Positions 43,846 to 52,320 of a DNA stretch of 64,000 bases are shown piece by piece (position 1 is the first letter of the stretch; each line of letters begins with the position of its first letter). The notes under the pieces are model-generated. The model made no database searches. It was not told where the DNA came from and worked only from the letters and a program-made list of their open reading frames with translations. Source of the DNA: Gammaproteobacteria bacterium (GTDB lineage Bacteria; Pseudomonadota; Gammaproteobacteria; Burkholderiales; Gallionellaceae); NCBI GenBank assembly GCA_018813765.1, contig JAHJBC010000006.1, forward strand, positions 186,001 to 250,000, read 5' to 3'. Made by a program: the position numbers and the translations under genes.

Positions 43846-44490
43846 TTATTCGACTTCGCGCGATCCGCCAAGGGCGGCGAACACCCCAAGACCGACAAAC
43901 ACACCGCCGCCGAGAGACCGGCCAATGCGGCGAACTTTTTCTCCGCGCATCGCCGGTGCAATTGCCCCGGCGGCCAAAGCATAGGCGCTGTCGGTTACAG
44001 CCGCGATCCCCACGAAGAGCGCGCCGAGCGCCATGCTTTGCAGCATCAACGGTGCGTCTGCATTCACGAACTGCGGCAGGAACGCGGCAAAGAAGATCGT
44101 GGTCTTGGGATTGAACAAGGCAACGACGAAACCATCGCGGAATACCTGCCCCAGCGGATCAGCGGCTGGCAATGCGGATGGATTCTCCGCCGAGGAGGAA
44201 CGAAGCATCTGCACGCCAAGGTAAACAAGATAGAGCGCACCCGCATACTTGATCACGGTAAAGGCCAGCGATGACACCGCAAACAATGCCGCAAGCCCCA
44301 GCGAAGCGGCGAGGGCGTTGCCCAGATTGCCGAGCGCAATACCCGCCACCGACACCAGCCCAGCACGACGCCCATGGACGATGCTGCGCGTGACGATGTA
44401 GAGCACGCCCGGACCGGGTGTGACAGCCAGCACCAGGCTGGCTAGCAGGAAGGCAGAGAACAGCGGCCAGGAAGGGAGCAGATCAGTCAT
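43846..44490 (-). CDS. LysE/RhtB family exporter
   Basis: A 214-residue inner-membrane protein with six hydrophobic segments and the LysE signature VLAVTPGPGVLYIVTRS near the N-terminus; KTTIFFAAFLPQFV is also typical. The family exports amino acids, homoserine lactones or related compounds. It is the last gene of an operon with a PLP enzyme and an isochorismatase-like hydrolase, overlapping the latter by 8 bases, so its cargo may be a product or toxic by-product of those enzymes. Confidence 0.9.
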   Translation of the reverse strand: MTDLLPSWPLFSAFLLASLVLAVTPGPGVLYIVTRSIVHGRRAGLVSVAGIALGNLGNALAASLGLAALFAVSSLAFTVIKYAGALYLVYLGVQMLRSSSAENPSALPAADPLGQVFRDGFVVALFNPKTTIFFAAFLPQFVNADAPLMLQSMALGALFVGIAAVTDSAYALAAGAIAPAMRGEKVRRIGRSLGGGVFVGLGVFAALGGSREVE

Positions 44491-45133
44491 CTTGGCGCGA
44501 ATTCATGATCGCCGATTCGATCGAAGCGGTTTTCAGCAGATGAACGCCGATATTCGACATCTCTTCCTTTCCTTTGGGATAAAGCCCGGAAACGGCATCT
44601 TCCGCCAACACGATTTTGTAATCCCGTTCGCTGGCTTCATAGATCGAAGTCCTCGGGCAGTTGGGGAAGTTGCAGCCGGTAAATACGAGCGTATCGATGT
44701 CCTGCAATTTCAGGAGGGATTCAAGCGGCGTATTGAAGAATGCCCCCCATCTGGGTTTGTAGATGATGACCTCATTTTCGCTGATCTTCTGGGGTCTGCC
44801 GGACAGCAGAAGATCGGAATCCAGCCGTACATCGTCGCTAAACAAGTCAGGCGCCAGTTCGCAACCCGCGCTGCCTGCCAGCAGGATCGCCGCCCCTTCT
44901 TCTACCGCTTGCTTGCGACACAGATCGACATTGCTGCCGTCGGGTTTGTAGATGCGGACGATATGAATGATGGGCAGCCCATGCTGCCGATAGGCATCCA
45001 ATAGCGCCCTGATATTGGGCAGGGCAGCGGAAGTGCCGGCAATCTCCAGCGGCTGCCCGTCCAGCGTATCAAACTGGGTGTCGATGGCGATGAGCGCCGA
45101 TGATCGATAGTTGGGTTCGGTATATTTTTCCAT
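44483..45133 (-). CDS. Isochorismatase-like cysteine hydrolase
   Basis: A 216-residue protein of the isochorismatase-like superfamily. The catalytic triad residues are visible: Asp in ALIAIDTQFD, Lys in IYKPRWGAFFNT, and nucleophile Cys in TGCNFPNCPRTSI. Members hydrolyse amides such as nicotinamide, N-carbamoyl compounds or ureas. The exact substrate is unknown. The start ATG at 45133 has AGGGA upstream; a longer frame to 45211 is not credible because it overlaps the preceding small gene. It lies between a PLP enzyme and an exporter. Confidence 0.88.
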   Translation of the reverse strand: MEKYTEPNYRSSALIAIDTQFDTLDGQPLEIAGTSAALPNIRALLDAYRQHGLPIIHIVRIYKPDGSNVDLCRKQAVEEGAAILLAGSAGCELAPDLFSDDVRLDSDLLLSGRPQKISENEVIIYKPRWGAFFNTPLESLLKLQDIDTLVFTGCNFPNCPRTSIYEASERDYKIVLAEDAVSGLYPKGKEEMSNIGVHLLKTASIESAIMNSRQDD

Positions 45134-45149
45134 CTGTTCTTTCCCTGAT

Positions 45150-45398
45150 TCAAACCGTGCGGGATTCATGAATCCGGTATGCCTCGTTATTCGACGGCGT
45201 AGCCGACTCATGCATCAGATCTGCCAGATATCCGCATAACTCTTCTTCGGCGAGTTCATTCGGCACGATGAATTCGGCAGGCCTGCGCTTGCCGTCATCT
45301 CCTGAAATGTAAGCAGACCACCTGCCGGGCACTCCGACGATGGCGATCAGCATGCCGAAGATGTTGAAGCGCAGCGTCTTGCTGGCGAATTCGCTCAT
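45150..45398 (-). CDS. Small conserved protein, 82 aa
   Basis: An 82-residue protein that begins with the ATG at 45398, overlapping the aminotransferase stop (ATGA). The centre TLRFNIFGMLIAIVGVPGRWSAY and the tail EEELCGYLADLMHESA resemble small beta-rich conserved proteins seen in other proteobacteria (DUF7661-like, tentative). It has no signal peptide or catalytic motif. Its place between the PLP enzyme and the hydrolase suggests an accessory role in that pathway. Confidence 0.7.
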   Translation of the reverse strand: MSEFASKTLRFNIFGMLIAIVGVPGRWSAYISGDDGKRRPAEFIVPNELAEEELCGYLADLMHESATPSNNEAYRIHESRTV

Positions 45399-46543
45399 GC
45401 GATCAACTCGCCCAAGGACGCCAGCAAGCGTTCCACATCCTGTTCGTTCACATGCAGATGCGGCGCAAAGCGCAGCGCGTTGCCGCGCTGGCTGATATAG
45501 ATGTGTCTGGCCTTGAGTTCTGCTACCAGATTGCCGCTGTATGACGGCGGCAATTGCGCGCCGAACATGTGCGGGCAGCGTTGCGCATCGTCGGGCAGGC
45601 GGCAACCTAGCTGTGCCAGTTGCCTCGCGATCCTTGCGTTGATATCGGCAAGCGATGCGGCAATGTTCTGCACACCCCATGCCTTGATCTGCTCCAGCGC
45701 GGCGACCGCGCCCGGCAGGATGGTGGCCGTGCATTTCTCACCCACGTCGAAGCGGCGCGCGCCGGGCATGTAGGTGCCGGAATACTTCACCAGCGCGGTG
45801 AAATCTTCCGCGTTGTCGCGAGCCAGCCAGCTCTCTTCCAGCGGACGTGCATCGCGCCAGCACCCGGCCACATACAACAGGCTGAAACCGTAAGGGCACA
45901 GCAACCACTTGTATCCCGCCGCCACCAGAAAATCCGGTTGCACCTCGTCCATGGAAAACGGCATCGCTCCCAGCGTCTGCGTCGCATCCACCACCAGAAT
46001 GCTGCCCGTTGCGCGGCACGCCTCGCCGATTCGGCGCAGGTCGATATACGCCCCGTTCGTCCAGTGGCAACTTGATACCGCCACCACTTTCGCCGAAGCA
46101 TCGATGTGATCCAGGATCGCCTGAGTCCAGTTGCCGTCCGCAGGTGCGGGCACTGTGAACAAAACCGCCCCCGTCTCCTGCGCTGTTCTGCGCCATGGCA
46201 GCACGACGCTGGGAAACTCCTCCGCAATCACCAGGATGCGATCGCCTGCATGCAGGTGCGGCTCTACCGCACGCGCCGCCGTGCTGATGCCATAGCTGGC
46301 CGCGGGTACCACCGCATACCCATCCACATCGCCGCCGAAGATCTGCGCCGACAGACTGCGGATGGTCTCCGCATCGTCAAAGAAATTCTTCGCCGTGCGC
46401 TCCCATGGATGGCTCTTGCTCTGCACGCCCGCGAGCAGGCGCTGTTTCGATTCGTTCAACTGCGGCGAGTTATAGGCGCAGTTGAAATAGGCGATGTTGT
46501 CGGGAATGTCGAATATATGGCGTTGCGAGGGTAAGAGGGACAT
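45395..46543 (-). CDS. Class V aminotransferase-fold PLP enzyme
   Basis: A 382-residue pyridoxal-phosphate protein of the class V/NifS-like fold. The PLP-binding Asp is in ILVVDATQTLG, the Schiff-base Lys in LVAAGYKWLLCPYG, and a Ser/His pair lies in VAVSSCHWTNGAYIDL. It lacks the flexible catalytic cysteine loop of cysteine desulfurases, so it is more likely an isopenicillin-N-epimerase-like or kynureninase-like enzyme. It is the first gene of a four-gene operon and is transcribed away from a DUF1653 gene. Confidence 0.87.
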   Translation of the reverse strand: MSLLPSQRHIFDIPDNIAYFNCAYNSPQLNESKQRLLAGVQSKSHPWERTAKNFFDDAETIRSLSAQIFGGDVDGYAVVPAASYGISTAARAVEPHLHAGDRILVIAEEFPSVVLPWRRTAQETGAVLFTVPAPADGNWTQAILDHIDASAKVVAVSSCHWTNGAYIDLRRIGEACRATGSILVVDATQTLGAMPFSMDEVQPDFLVAAGYKWLLCPYGFSLLYVAGCWRDARPLEESWLARDNAEDFTALVKYSGTYMPGARRFDVGEKCTATILPGAVAALEQIKAWGVQNIAASLADINARIARQLAQLGCRLPDDAQRCPHMFGAQLPPSYSGNLVAELKARHIYISQRGNALRFAPHLHVNEQDVERLLASLGELIA

Positions 46544-46686
46544 AGGCTGTCAGGGAAATCAAACGTAAGACAAGGTTTGCAGTTTATCGAAAACGATCCG
46601 GTTTCGTCATGTATCAATCGAAGGATGCAGGCAGGACTTGCTGAAGGAAGTAAAATCCACTCCCCACTGATTTGTGAAGGCACGCA

Positions 46687-46878
46687 ATGAAATACCGGCA
46701 CTACAAGGGAGGCATCTACGAGATCGTCTGCGAGGCGAAGCTGGAAGCCGATCCCGACATCATCATGATGGTCTACAGGTCCGAGCAAGGCCAGATATGG
46801 ACGCGCCCCAAGTCGGCCTTCCACGAGTCAGTGCAGCACGAAGGTAAAACCGTGCCGCGCTTCGCCCCCCTGGACTAA
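46687..46878 (+). CDS. DUF1653 family protein
   Basis: A 63-residue protein that is essentially a single DUF1653 domain: YRHYKGGIYEIVCEAKLEAD, then MVYRSEQGQIWTRPKSAFHE. The family has an SH3-like small fold and no known function. AAGG lies 7 bases before the ATG. A DUF3301 gene follows 24 bases downstream on the same strand. Confidence 0.9.
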   Translation: MKYRHYKGGIYEIVCEAKLEADPDIIMMVYRSEQGQIWTRPKSAFHESVQHEGKTVPRFAPLD

Positions 46879-46902
46879 ACAGCTTCAGTAACGGGAATCA
46901 TC

Positions 46903-47220
46903 ATGGACTTCGCGAGTTTATTGGTACTGGCCGTATTGGGTCTGGGGGGCTGGTTCTGGCTGCACAGCATCCGCATCCTCGAGATTGCGCGCAATGCCGG
47001 CAAACAAGCCTGCAGCAAGATGGGAGTGCAGTTTCTGGACGACACCGTCGCCGGCACCAAACTGGCACTGGCGCGCGACAACAACGGACGCCGGGTACTG
47101 CGCCGCAGCTATCGCTTCGAATTCAGCGAGACGGGCAACAGCAGAAGGGTTGGGGAAGTGGTCATGCTCGGCGAGCGGGTCGAAAGGGTGGCGATGGAGC
47201 CGTATGAGATTCCGGAGTGA
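46903..47220 (+). CDS. DUF3301 family membrane-anchored protein
   Basis: A 105-residue protein with one N-terminal transmembrane helix (LLVLAVLGLGGWFWLHS) and a cytoplasmic or periplasmic domain matching DUF3301 (ARNAGKQACSKMGVQFLDDTV, then RRSYRFEFSETGNSR). The function is unknown. It follows the DUF1653 gene closely and may share its promoter. Confidence 0.88.
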   Translation: MDFASLLVLAVLGLGGWFWLHSIRILEIARNAGKQACSKMGVQFLDDTVAGTKLALARDNNGRRVLRRSYRFEFSETGNSRRVGEVVMLGERVERVAMEPYEIPE

Positions 47221-47248
47221 GGAAAATCAAACCAGCGGACGGAGTACC

Positions 47249-48085
47249 CTACATGAACTTGGCCAGTTCATGCAGATCCCGGATCAGGCTGCGGGAAATG
47301 CGATTGAACTCGTCCATCGACTGATCCAGACTTTCCTTTGAACCGCTTTGAATCTTGATCACGATGTCCCCGGCGATCTTGTGGAACTCGACGTGGGTCT
47401 TCTTGAGATCTTCAAAATGGGGTTGGTCGTGGAAGATCTCCGAAAAAGGGCTATGGATCCATTTCCCTAGGCTGCATCCCGTATCAATATAGGCTTCCTC
47501 GGGACTGAATTTCTCCTTCGATTCGCCACTGATCGCATTCTGGAAACGCGTCTTCCATTTGAGATGAGCCTGGATCGCTTCCAGCAGGTCCAGCCCGGAG
47601 CGCTGTCCGGAATTGTCCGCTTCGATGACACCCTTCTTCTTTTTCAGCCCCAGACGGTACAAGAGCCCCGAGTTGGTCTGATAGGTCTGGATGTTCTCGA
47701 ACAGCTCAAAGTGCCTGACGAAGGGCCGGCTCAGCAGCGGGTTCTTCAGCATCTGGGCGTAATCGCCTTTCTGGAACTGCAACTGATGGGTGGCGAAAGC
47801 AATGCCCAGGTTGTAGAGGGAGAATCCGTTTTCGATCCAGTTCTTCCAGTTGTCTTCCGTTGCGCGCAGATCCCAATCGACCTCGCCGATACTGGTTCCG
47901 GAAAGCGTCGAAGACGCCATCCCGTCTTCAATCACCAGTACGCCCCGAGGCTGGGGCTCCCCGACGAAACCGTAACCGACACGGGAAGAAAACGCAGCCT
48001 TCTGCAAAGGCTCAAAGACTTGGGGTGCCGAGTTCCATGCATTCTTCAGGTCGGACATCCATTGTTCAGAGAATAACGGGATCAT
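47249..48085 (-). CDS. CZB zinc-binding domain protein with SCP2-like N-terminal region
   Basis: A 278-residue soluble protein. The C-terminal ~110 residues form a CZB domain: His in AIQAHLKWKTRFQN, Cys in DTGCSLGKWIH, and two His in KTHVEFHKIAGDI. This is the 3His/1Cys zinc site found at the ends of chemoreceptors and diguanylate cyclases, where zinc and hypochlorite are sensed. The N-terminal ~130 residues (VDWDLRATEDNWKNWIENG, LQFQKGDYAQML) look like an SCP2 lipid-binding fold; this is my pattern reading. No receptor or cyclase domain is present, so its output is unknown. Confidence 0.75.
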   Translation of the reverse strand: MIPLFSEQWMSDLKNAWNSAPQVFEPLQKAAFSSRVGYGFVGEPQPRGVLVIEDGMASSTLSGTSIGEVDWDLRATEDNWKNWIENGFSLYNLGIAFATHQLQFQKGDYAQMLKNPLLSRPFVRHFELFENIQTYQTNSGLLYRLGLKKKKGVIEADNSGQRSGLDLLEAIQAHLKWKTRFQNAISGESKEKFSPEEAYIDTGCSLGKWIHSPFSEIFHDQPHFEDLKKTHVEFHKIAGDIVIKIQSGSKESLDQSMDEFNRISRSLIRDLHELAKFM

Positions 48086-48306
48086 CGCTGTTGGCCTTTT
48101 GAGTGGTGGGGGAAGCCTTTGGCCAAAAGCATAAACGAAATGTCGGCGATGATGGCGGTTTTATACCCGCAATGCTCGAATCGGTTTTCCGCAAATGGCG
48201 TCAATAACCAATGATTGTCATAAGGTCTTGCGGCGAGGATTAGCGTTCGCTGCCGCGATTCGCTCCTGTTGACTGTACCTGTGGCAGGTATGCGAAGCAG
48301 AGCCCG

Positions 48307-48798
48307 TTAACTGCTCACGCCCAGCGCGATCATCGCACCGACGCCCAATCCGTAAGGCAGATGAGAAAGCGCACTCGCCAGCAAGGCATTCGAGCCGCGC
48401 GGACCGCGCCGCCCGAATATCCCCCAGCCAAACGAAGGCAGCAGAATGAACCAGGGCAGCGCTGAAGTGGACAAGCCAAACAGCGCACCGCCAAGCAGAT
48501 GATTGCCGGGAAAAGGCAAACCTGTGATTTGGAAAAAGAGCGGATACAGCAGCGCCACCCCGCCGCCACCGACCAGAAAATGAAACGCCCAACCGGCTTT
48601 CACCTCATTGGGGAGCGGTGCGGAATCGAGAATGTTGGAATAAGCGAAGCGCCCGCGCAGCAAGCCCAGGAACCAGCGTCCCACCAATGCGATGTTGACG
48701 CCGCTGGTGATGCCGAACTTTGCGGAGAAAGACTCGGTGACATCCATCAGGATGGCACCGACGATTCCGCCGATGAAAGCCCAGACTAGAATTTCCAT
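48307..48798 (-). CDS. Membrane protein, DUF2938-like
   Basis: A 163-residue protein with four hydrophobic segments. It starts with EILVWAFIGGIVGAILMDV and ends with a glycine-rich loop plus helix (LLPSFGWGIFGRRGPRGSNAL, LPYGLGVGAMIALG) that recalls the DUF2938 family of small integral membrane proteins. Function is unknown. The stretch of 220 bases between it and the CZB gene start shows no gene. Confidence 0.7.
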   Translation of the reverse strand: MEILVWAFIGGIVGAILMDVTESFSAKFGITSGVNIALVGRWFLGLLRGRFAYSNILDSAPLPNEVKAGWAFHFLVGGGGVALLYPLFFQITGLPFPGNHLLGGALFGLSTSALPWFILLPSFGWGIFGRRGPRGSNALLASALSHLPYGLGVGAMIALGVSS

Positions 48799-49036
48799 TG
48801 CTTACCTTTGTGGTGTGCAGAACGATCCGAACACGAACATCCCCAATAGTTTGTTATGCAGGGCGCACTGTGGTGCGAGGGCAATTTACAGCGGAGCAGA
48901 AGGGATGGCAACAGAGGAAGCCGTGGAGCTCGCCTATGTTCTTGGTCAGAATATTCCGAAACAATCCCTATCGGCTTGGCAATGGCATGCCCAACCCCAT
49001 CGGGTTATACTCCGCGCAACAAGCAGGAGGTGGCAC

Positions 49037-49267
49037 ATGAGAAAACAACGCGAAACTTATACATCCCCTCTGGATGCGCTGGTGGCAGTAAGCAAGCAAC
49101 TCAGCCTGTACGAAAGTCGGCGCGGCATGGATTCGGAAACATTTTACGACCGCTACCAGAAAGGCCTGGCCGACGACGAGGCCGAGTCCGTGGAATGGGC
49201 GAACGCCTACCAGCATTACGTCGCCTTGCACCAACAACTGGAGAACCAGTTGCGTGTCGCCGCATGA
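49037..49267 (+). CDS. Putative antitoxin partner of TumE-like toxin
   Basis: A 76-residue acidic protein with a strong GGAGG 6 bases before the ATG at 49037. Segments PLDALVAVSKQLSLYESRRGMDSETFYDRYQKG and VEWANAYQHYVALHQQLE are helical and match the small proteins commonly found in front of TumE-family genes. Its end overlaps the next start by 14 bases, the usual coupling of antitoxin before toxin. The antitoxin role is inferred from this layout. Confidence 0.7.
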   Translation: MRKQRETYTSPLDALVAVSKQLSLYESRRGMDSETFYDRYQKGLADDEAESVEWANAYQHYVALHQQLENQLRVAA

Positions 49268-49637
49268 TTCAATAGAACGATACTTTTCGGCAGTAGAGGC
49301 AGCAGTCTCCCGCTTGCCTGCCTATGCCGAGAACTACTCCGAAGAAATCCTCACCTCCGAACGCGCCAACCTGCGCATCCGTCTTCGCTTCGATAATGGC
49401 GCGCTGCTGGAGATCAATGAAGCGCTCGTTGTTGTGAATGGCGCGTTGACCACGCTGGGATATCGCTACCATCTTCAGCAGGCAAACAACGAGTTGGTCT
49501 TTCGCTACGACAACACGCCGCACTTCCCCGACCTGCCGTCCTTTCCCAATCACAAACATCTGAGCGATAGCGTTGTTGCGGCAAGTAAGCCGGAATTGCT
49601 TGATGTGCTACAGGAAGCGCAAGCCACGAGCTTGTAG
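49254..49637 (+). CDS. TumE-like (DUF6516) toxin candidate
   Basis: A 127-residue protein with the TumE/DUF6516 pattern: LRIRLRFDNGALLEINEALVV, YRYHLQQANNELVFRYDNTPHFPDLPSFPNHKHL, and a C-terminal helix. Conserved arginines, tyrosines and the HKH motif could be functional. The family is linked with toxin-antitoxin systems, though biochemical data exist for few members. The start is GTG at 49254 within the end of the partner gene. An alternative is that both are orphan domesticated genes. Confidence 0.72.
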   Translation: MSPHDSIERYFSAVEAAVSRLPAYAENYSEEILTSERANLRIRLRFDNGALLEINEALVVVNGALTTLGYRYHLQQANNELVFRYDNTPHFPDLPSFPNHKHLSDSVVAASKPELLDVLQEAQATSL

Positions 49638-49729
49638 AGCGCGTACTGGCAATAGCGGGCGAAAAGTAATTGCGAACCCGACCACCTACCCCAACCAAAA
49701 AGCAAGCCACCGATACTCAGGAACCCCGC

Positions 49730-50611
49730 ATGTCAGACGCTACCATCCAAAACGTCCCCGACACCGCCTTCATGGCGGCAGCCTATCGCGCCATCGAAAG
49801 CGAACGCCCGGACGCCCTGTTCCGCGATCCGCTCGCAGACAAGCTGGCGGGCGAACGCGGCAGGGCGATCATCGCCAGCCTGCCGCCGCAGGCCATGATG
49901 GGCGGGTGGACCGTCATCATCCGCACTTGCATCATCGACGCACTCATACAGCAGGCCATCACCCAAGGCGTGGATACCATCCTGAATCTGGGCGCCGGGC
50001 TGGACACGCGCCCCTACCGCATGGCGTTGCCGGAAACACTGCGCTGGATCGAAGTCGATCATCCAGCCATCATTGAATGGAAGCGCGCCCGACTCGCCCA
50101 GGAAAAACCGCGCTGCCAGCTTGAAAGCATCGCGCTCGATCTCGCCGATGCACAGGCACGGCGGCAACTGCTGGATGAAGTGGCAAACCGCTCCGGCAAA
50201 GTCCTGGTGCTCACAGAAGCCGTCACTCCCTACCTTCCCGAAGAGGCCGTGGCCGCACTCGGCGCAGACCTGGGCGCCAGAGCAGCCATCAAATACTGGA
50301 TCGTCGATTACTTCTCCCTTGCGTCATACGAATACCGCAGACGCAGCGGCATGAGCCGCGCGATGAAGAACGCCCCCTTCCTCTTTGAGCCGAAAGATTA
50401 CTTCGGCTTCTTCGCCTTAGCCGGGTGGCAGCCGAAAGAGATCAAATATTTCGCGGAAGAAGCACAACACCTGCGCCGCCGCGCTCCTTTCCCGTGGCAA
50501 GTCAGGCTCATCACTGCAGTGCTGGGTATGCTGATGCCGCCGGAGAAGAGAAGGGCGATGAAACAGTATGCGGGGTTTGTGTTGTTTGAACCTGCCACCA
50601 AGCACGATTGA
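49730..50611 (+). CDS. LCM-family SAM methyltransferase
   Basis: A 293-residue O-methyltransferase of the leucine-carboxyl-methyltransferase (PF04072) superfamily. It has the SAM-binding motif ILNLGAGLDTRPYRM, the acidic residue in IEVDHPAIIEWKR, and LVLTEAVTPYLPEEAV. Bacterial members methylate diverse small carboxylates and polyketide-like products; the target is unknown. The start is ATG at 49730 (AGGA upstream); a longer frame from 49670 adds a basic tail. It lies just behind the toxin-antitoxin pair. Confidence 0.85.
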   Translation: MSDATIQNVPDTAFMAAAYRAIESERPDALFRDPLADKLAGERGRAIIASLPPQAMMGGWTVIIRTCIIDALIQQAITQGVDTILNLGAGLDTRPYRMALPETLRWIEVDHPAIIEWKRARLAQEKPRCQLESIALDLADAQARRQLLDEVANRSGKVLVLTEAVTPYLPEEAVAALGADLGARAAIKYWIVDYFSLASYEYRRRSGMSRAMKNAPFLFEPKDYFGFFALAGWQPKEIKYFAEEAQHLRRRAPFPWQVRLITAVLGMLMPPEKRRAMKQYAGFVLFEPATKHD

Positions 50612-50699
50612 TCGCTTTTCCGTTGCTGGTTGTTGTGGTTGAGCGGCTGGCGGTGGTAGTCCTTTGAATGAATATTTGAAGCTGCCCCGTTTAGCTCGC

Positions 50700-51686
50700 T
50701 TATAAGGCGCGGTAAGGAATTGTTGAGCACGTTATTTCGACATTTTGTATGCCAAATGCTGCCATACAATCTGCTGCGAACTGAGTTGCTTTCCTGCAAT
50801 CTGCTGCAGGTCCAACAATAATCTGCTTCAGAGCTCCAGCATGTAGTCGTTTCCAGTCAAATTCCCTGTACTTAACCAATTCATATGAGCGGTATCTTTG
50901 TTTCACCTCAGGTGGCGGTACATCGGCCCGATGTACCTCTAAAAAGCGGAATTCCATTTCATTTGTATAAGCCCCGTGCTTAAAAAATAGTGCGGAACGC
51001 AGCACATGTACCGAGAGTAGGACGGACAATTCCGTCATATAGGAGTTGATGGTTGTGCTATCCAGATTCCTGCCTCGCGGGAGCGAAATCAGGTCAAACA
51101 TTCTTTCAATCATCTGACGATGAATATTTTCAAGTACGGCATCTTTATAGTCGAGGTGGAATGTGCAGTTGTTTGGGATTGGTGCTCCATTCTCTTTCGT
51201 AAAGGCGTCTTCCAAGGCTTTGGCATCAAAGCCGATCGCATATCCGCGCCCGTTGTCTGCATACGCCCTCCATTGCCCAAGATCATTACCGTCAGTGCTG
51301 AACGAGCAGACGAAGTAATGGGCTGAACCTCGCATGCCGTTTTGGTGGAAGGCTGAAAAATTCTTGGCGAACACTCGGCTTTCTGGTGGGCCTTGCTCTG
51401 ACTTGCAGTTCAAAATGTTGACTGCATGGGAAAAGCCATGACTCAACTCGGAAGGGTCGTTGAGATTGAAGATGTCAGTCAGCCAAAGTTGACCAGTCTC
51501 CAATATGCCTCTTAAGCCAGCATCATTTGTGTAGTGGTAGATGAGCTTTGGCGGCTCTCGCGATTCCATGCTTTCTAGGAATGACGAGACTATAGCCTTG
51601 GCTTCGGCGTCAAACTTGGTTAGGCCATCCCGCATGTCTTGCGGTAAGTGATACAAAGGGTGCGGTCCAGAATATTCATTTGACAT
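50700..51686 (-). CDS. DUF2971 family protein
   Basis: A 328-residue protein with the DUF2971 opening LIYHYTNDAGLRGILETGQLWLTDIFNLNDPSELSHG and the later block YFVCSFSTDGNDLGQWRAYADNGRGYAIGF. The fold pattern recalls ADP-ribosyltransferases, but no catalytic proof is visible and the family has no settled function. Base composition is lower in GC than the surrounding genes, which supports recent acquisition. It sits between toxin-antitoxin-like pairs in the accessory patch of the window. Confidence 0.85.
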   Translation of the reverse strand: MSNEYSGPHPLYHLPQDMRDGLTKFDAEAKAIVSSFLESMESREPPKLIYHYTNDAGLRGILETGQLWLTDIFNLNDPSELSHGFSHAVNILNCKSEQGPPESRVFAKNFSAFHQNGMRGSAHYFVCSFSTDGNDLGQWRAYADNGRGYAIGFDAKALEDAFTKENGAPIPNNCTFHLDYKDAVLENIHRQMIERMFDLISLPRGRNLDSTTINSYMTELSVLLSVHVLRSALFFKHGAYTNEMEFRFLEVHRADVPPPEVKQRYRSYELVKYREFDWKRLHAGALKQIIVGPAADCRKATQFAADCMAAFGIQNVEITCSTIPYRAL

Positions 51687-51770
51687 GGCAAGCCCCTTTT
51701 GTTGCTGAACCTACACTAGCTTCTTCAACTATCAAAAGCTTCGAAATATTCTGAGTAACCATGTTTGAGT

Positions 51771-52067
51771 TCATTTTACGCGTTGTTGCCACACCGCTGG
51801 ATTGCGCGCGCTGTGAAACACAGCCAGCACGACGATGTGCTGATTTCGTTCGCGGAAGTAGATGCAGTAGGGGAATCGCTTGGCGACGGCTTTGCGCACA
51901 TCGCGGTACAGCATAGGGAATTGTTCTGGTGTGGTGGCGATGCGCTGAATCAGAAGCTGGATTTCGGTCATGAACTCGCCTCCGAGTCCGGGGCGTTCCT
52001 TCTCATACCAGTCGCCCGCTTCGTCAAACTCGGTTCGAGCTTGCTTGCGGAAGATGACAGGGCGCAT
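51771..52067 (-). CDS. RelE/ParE-type toxin
   Basis: A 98-residue RelE/ParE-fold protein: FRKQARTEFDEAGDWYEKERPGLGGEF, then RRIA-type strands and RFPYCIYFRERNQHIVVLAVFHSARNP, the typical C-terminal beta strand with catalytic-side arginines and histidine. Toxins of this group either cut mRNA on the ribosome or poison gyrase. Its ATG overlaps the stop of the upstream antitoxin gene (TAATG). Confidence 0.9.
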   Translation of the reverse strand: MRPVIFRKQARTEFDEAGDWYEKERPGLGGEFMTEIQLLIQRIATTPEQFPMLYRDVRKAVAKRFPYCIYFRERNQHIVVLAVFHSARNPAVWQQRVK

Positions 52068-52297
52068 TATCGCTGCCAGCGGGTTTGAGCTTCAGCTTTG
52101 ATTGTTTCCCATGAGATGGTGTCGTCAGGATTTGCATCATCTTCGGCGAGACGACGATCCAGCTCAGCCTTTTCCGCTGTGCTGGGGGGGAGCAGACCCG
52201 CTTCGATGGCGACTGAATCCCAGATGTCTTTCACGAGATCGATGCGATCTTCGATGCTCATGTTGTCGATGCCTAATGCGTGCAGTGCTTGACCCAT
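52067..52297 (-). CDS. Antitoxin, addiction-module component family
   Basis: A 76-residue protein of the PF09720 (TIGR02574) antitoxin type: MSIEDRIDLVKDIWDSVAIEAG followed by PPSTAEKAELDRRLAEDDANPDDTISWE, with the conserved Trp-Glu near the end. It would bind and block the RelE-like toxin encoded directly downstream. GGAGGCC precedes the ATG. mutS ends 24 bases downstream of the window-left side of the module, so the pair sits between mutS and the DUF2971 gene. Confidence 0.9.
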   Translation of the reverse strand: MGQALHALGIDNMSIEDRIDLVKDIWDSVAIEAGLLPPSTAEKAELDRRLAEDDANPDDTISWETIKAEAQTRWQR

Positions 52298-52320
52298 GAT
52301 GGCCTCCTTTGCTGTCTATG

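Noticed and set aside
49670-49729. An upstream start for the LCM-family methyltransferase.
   Set aside because: The added 20 residues are basic and proline-rich and unlike the family. ATG at 49730 fits better.
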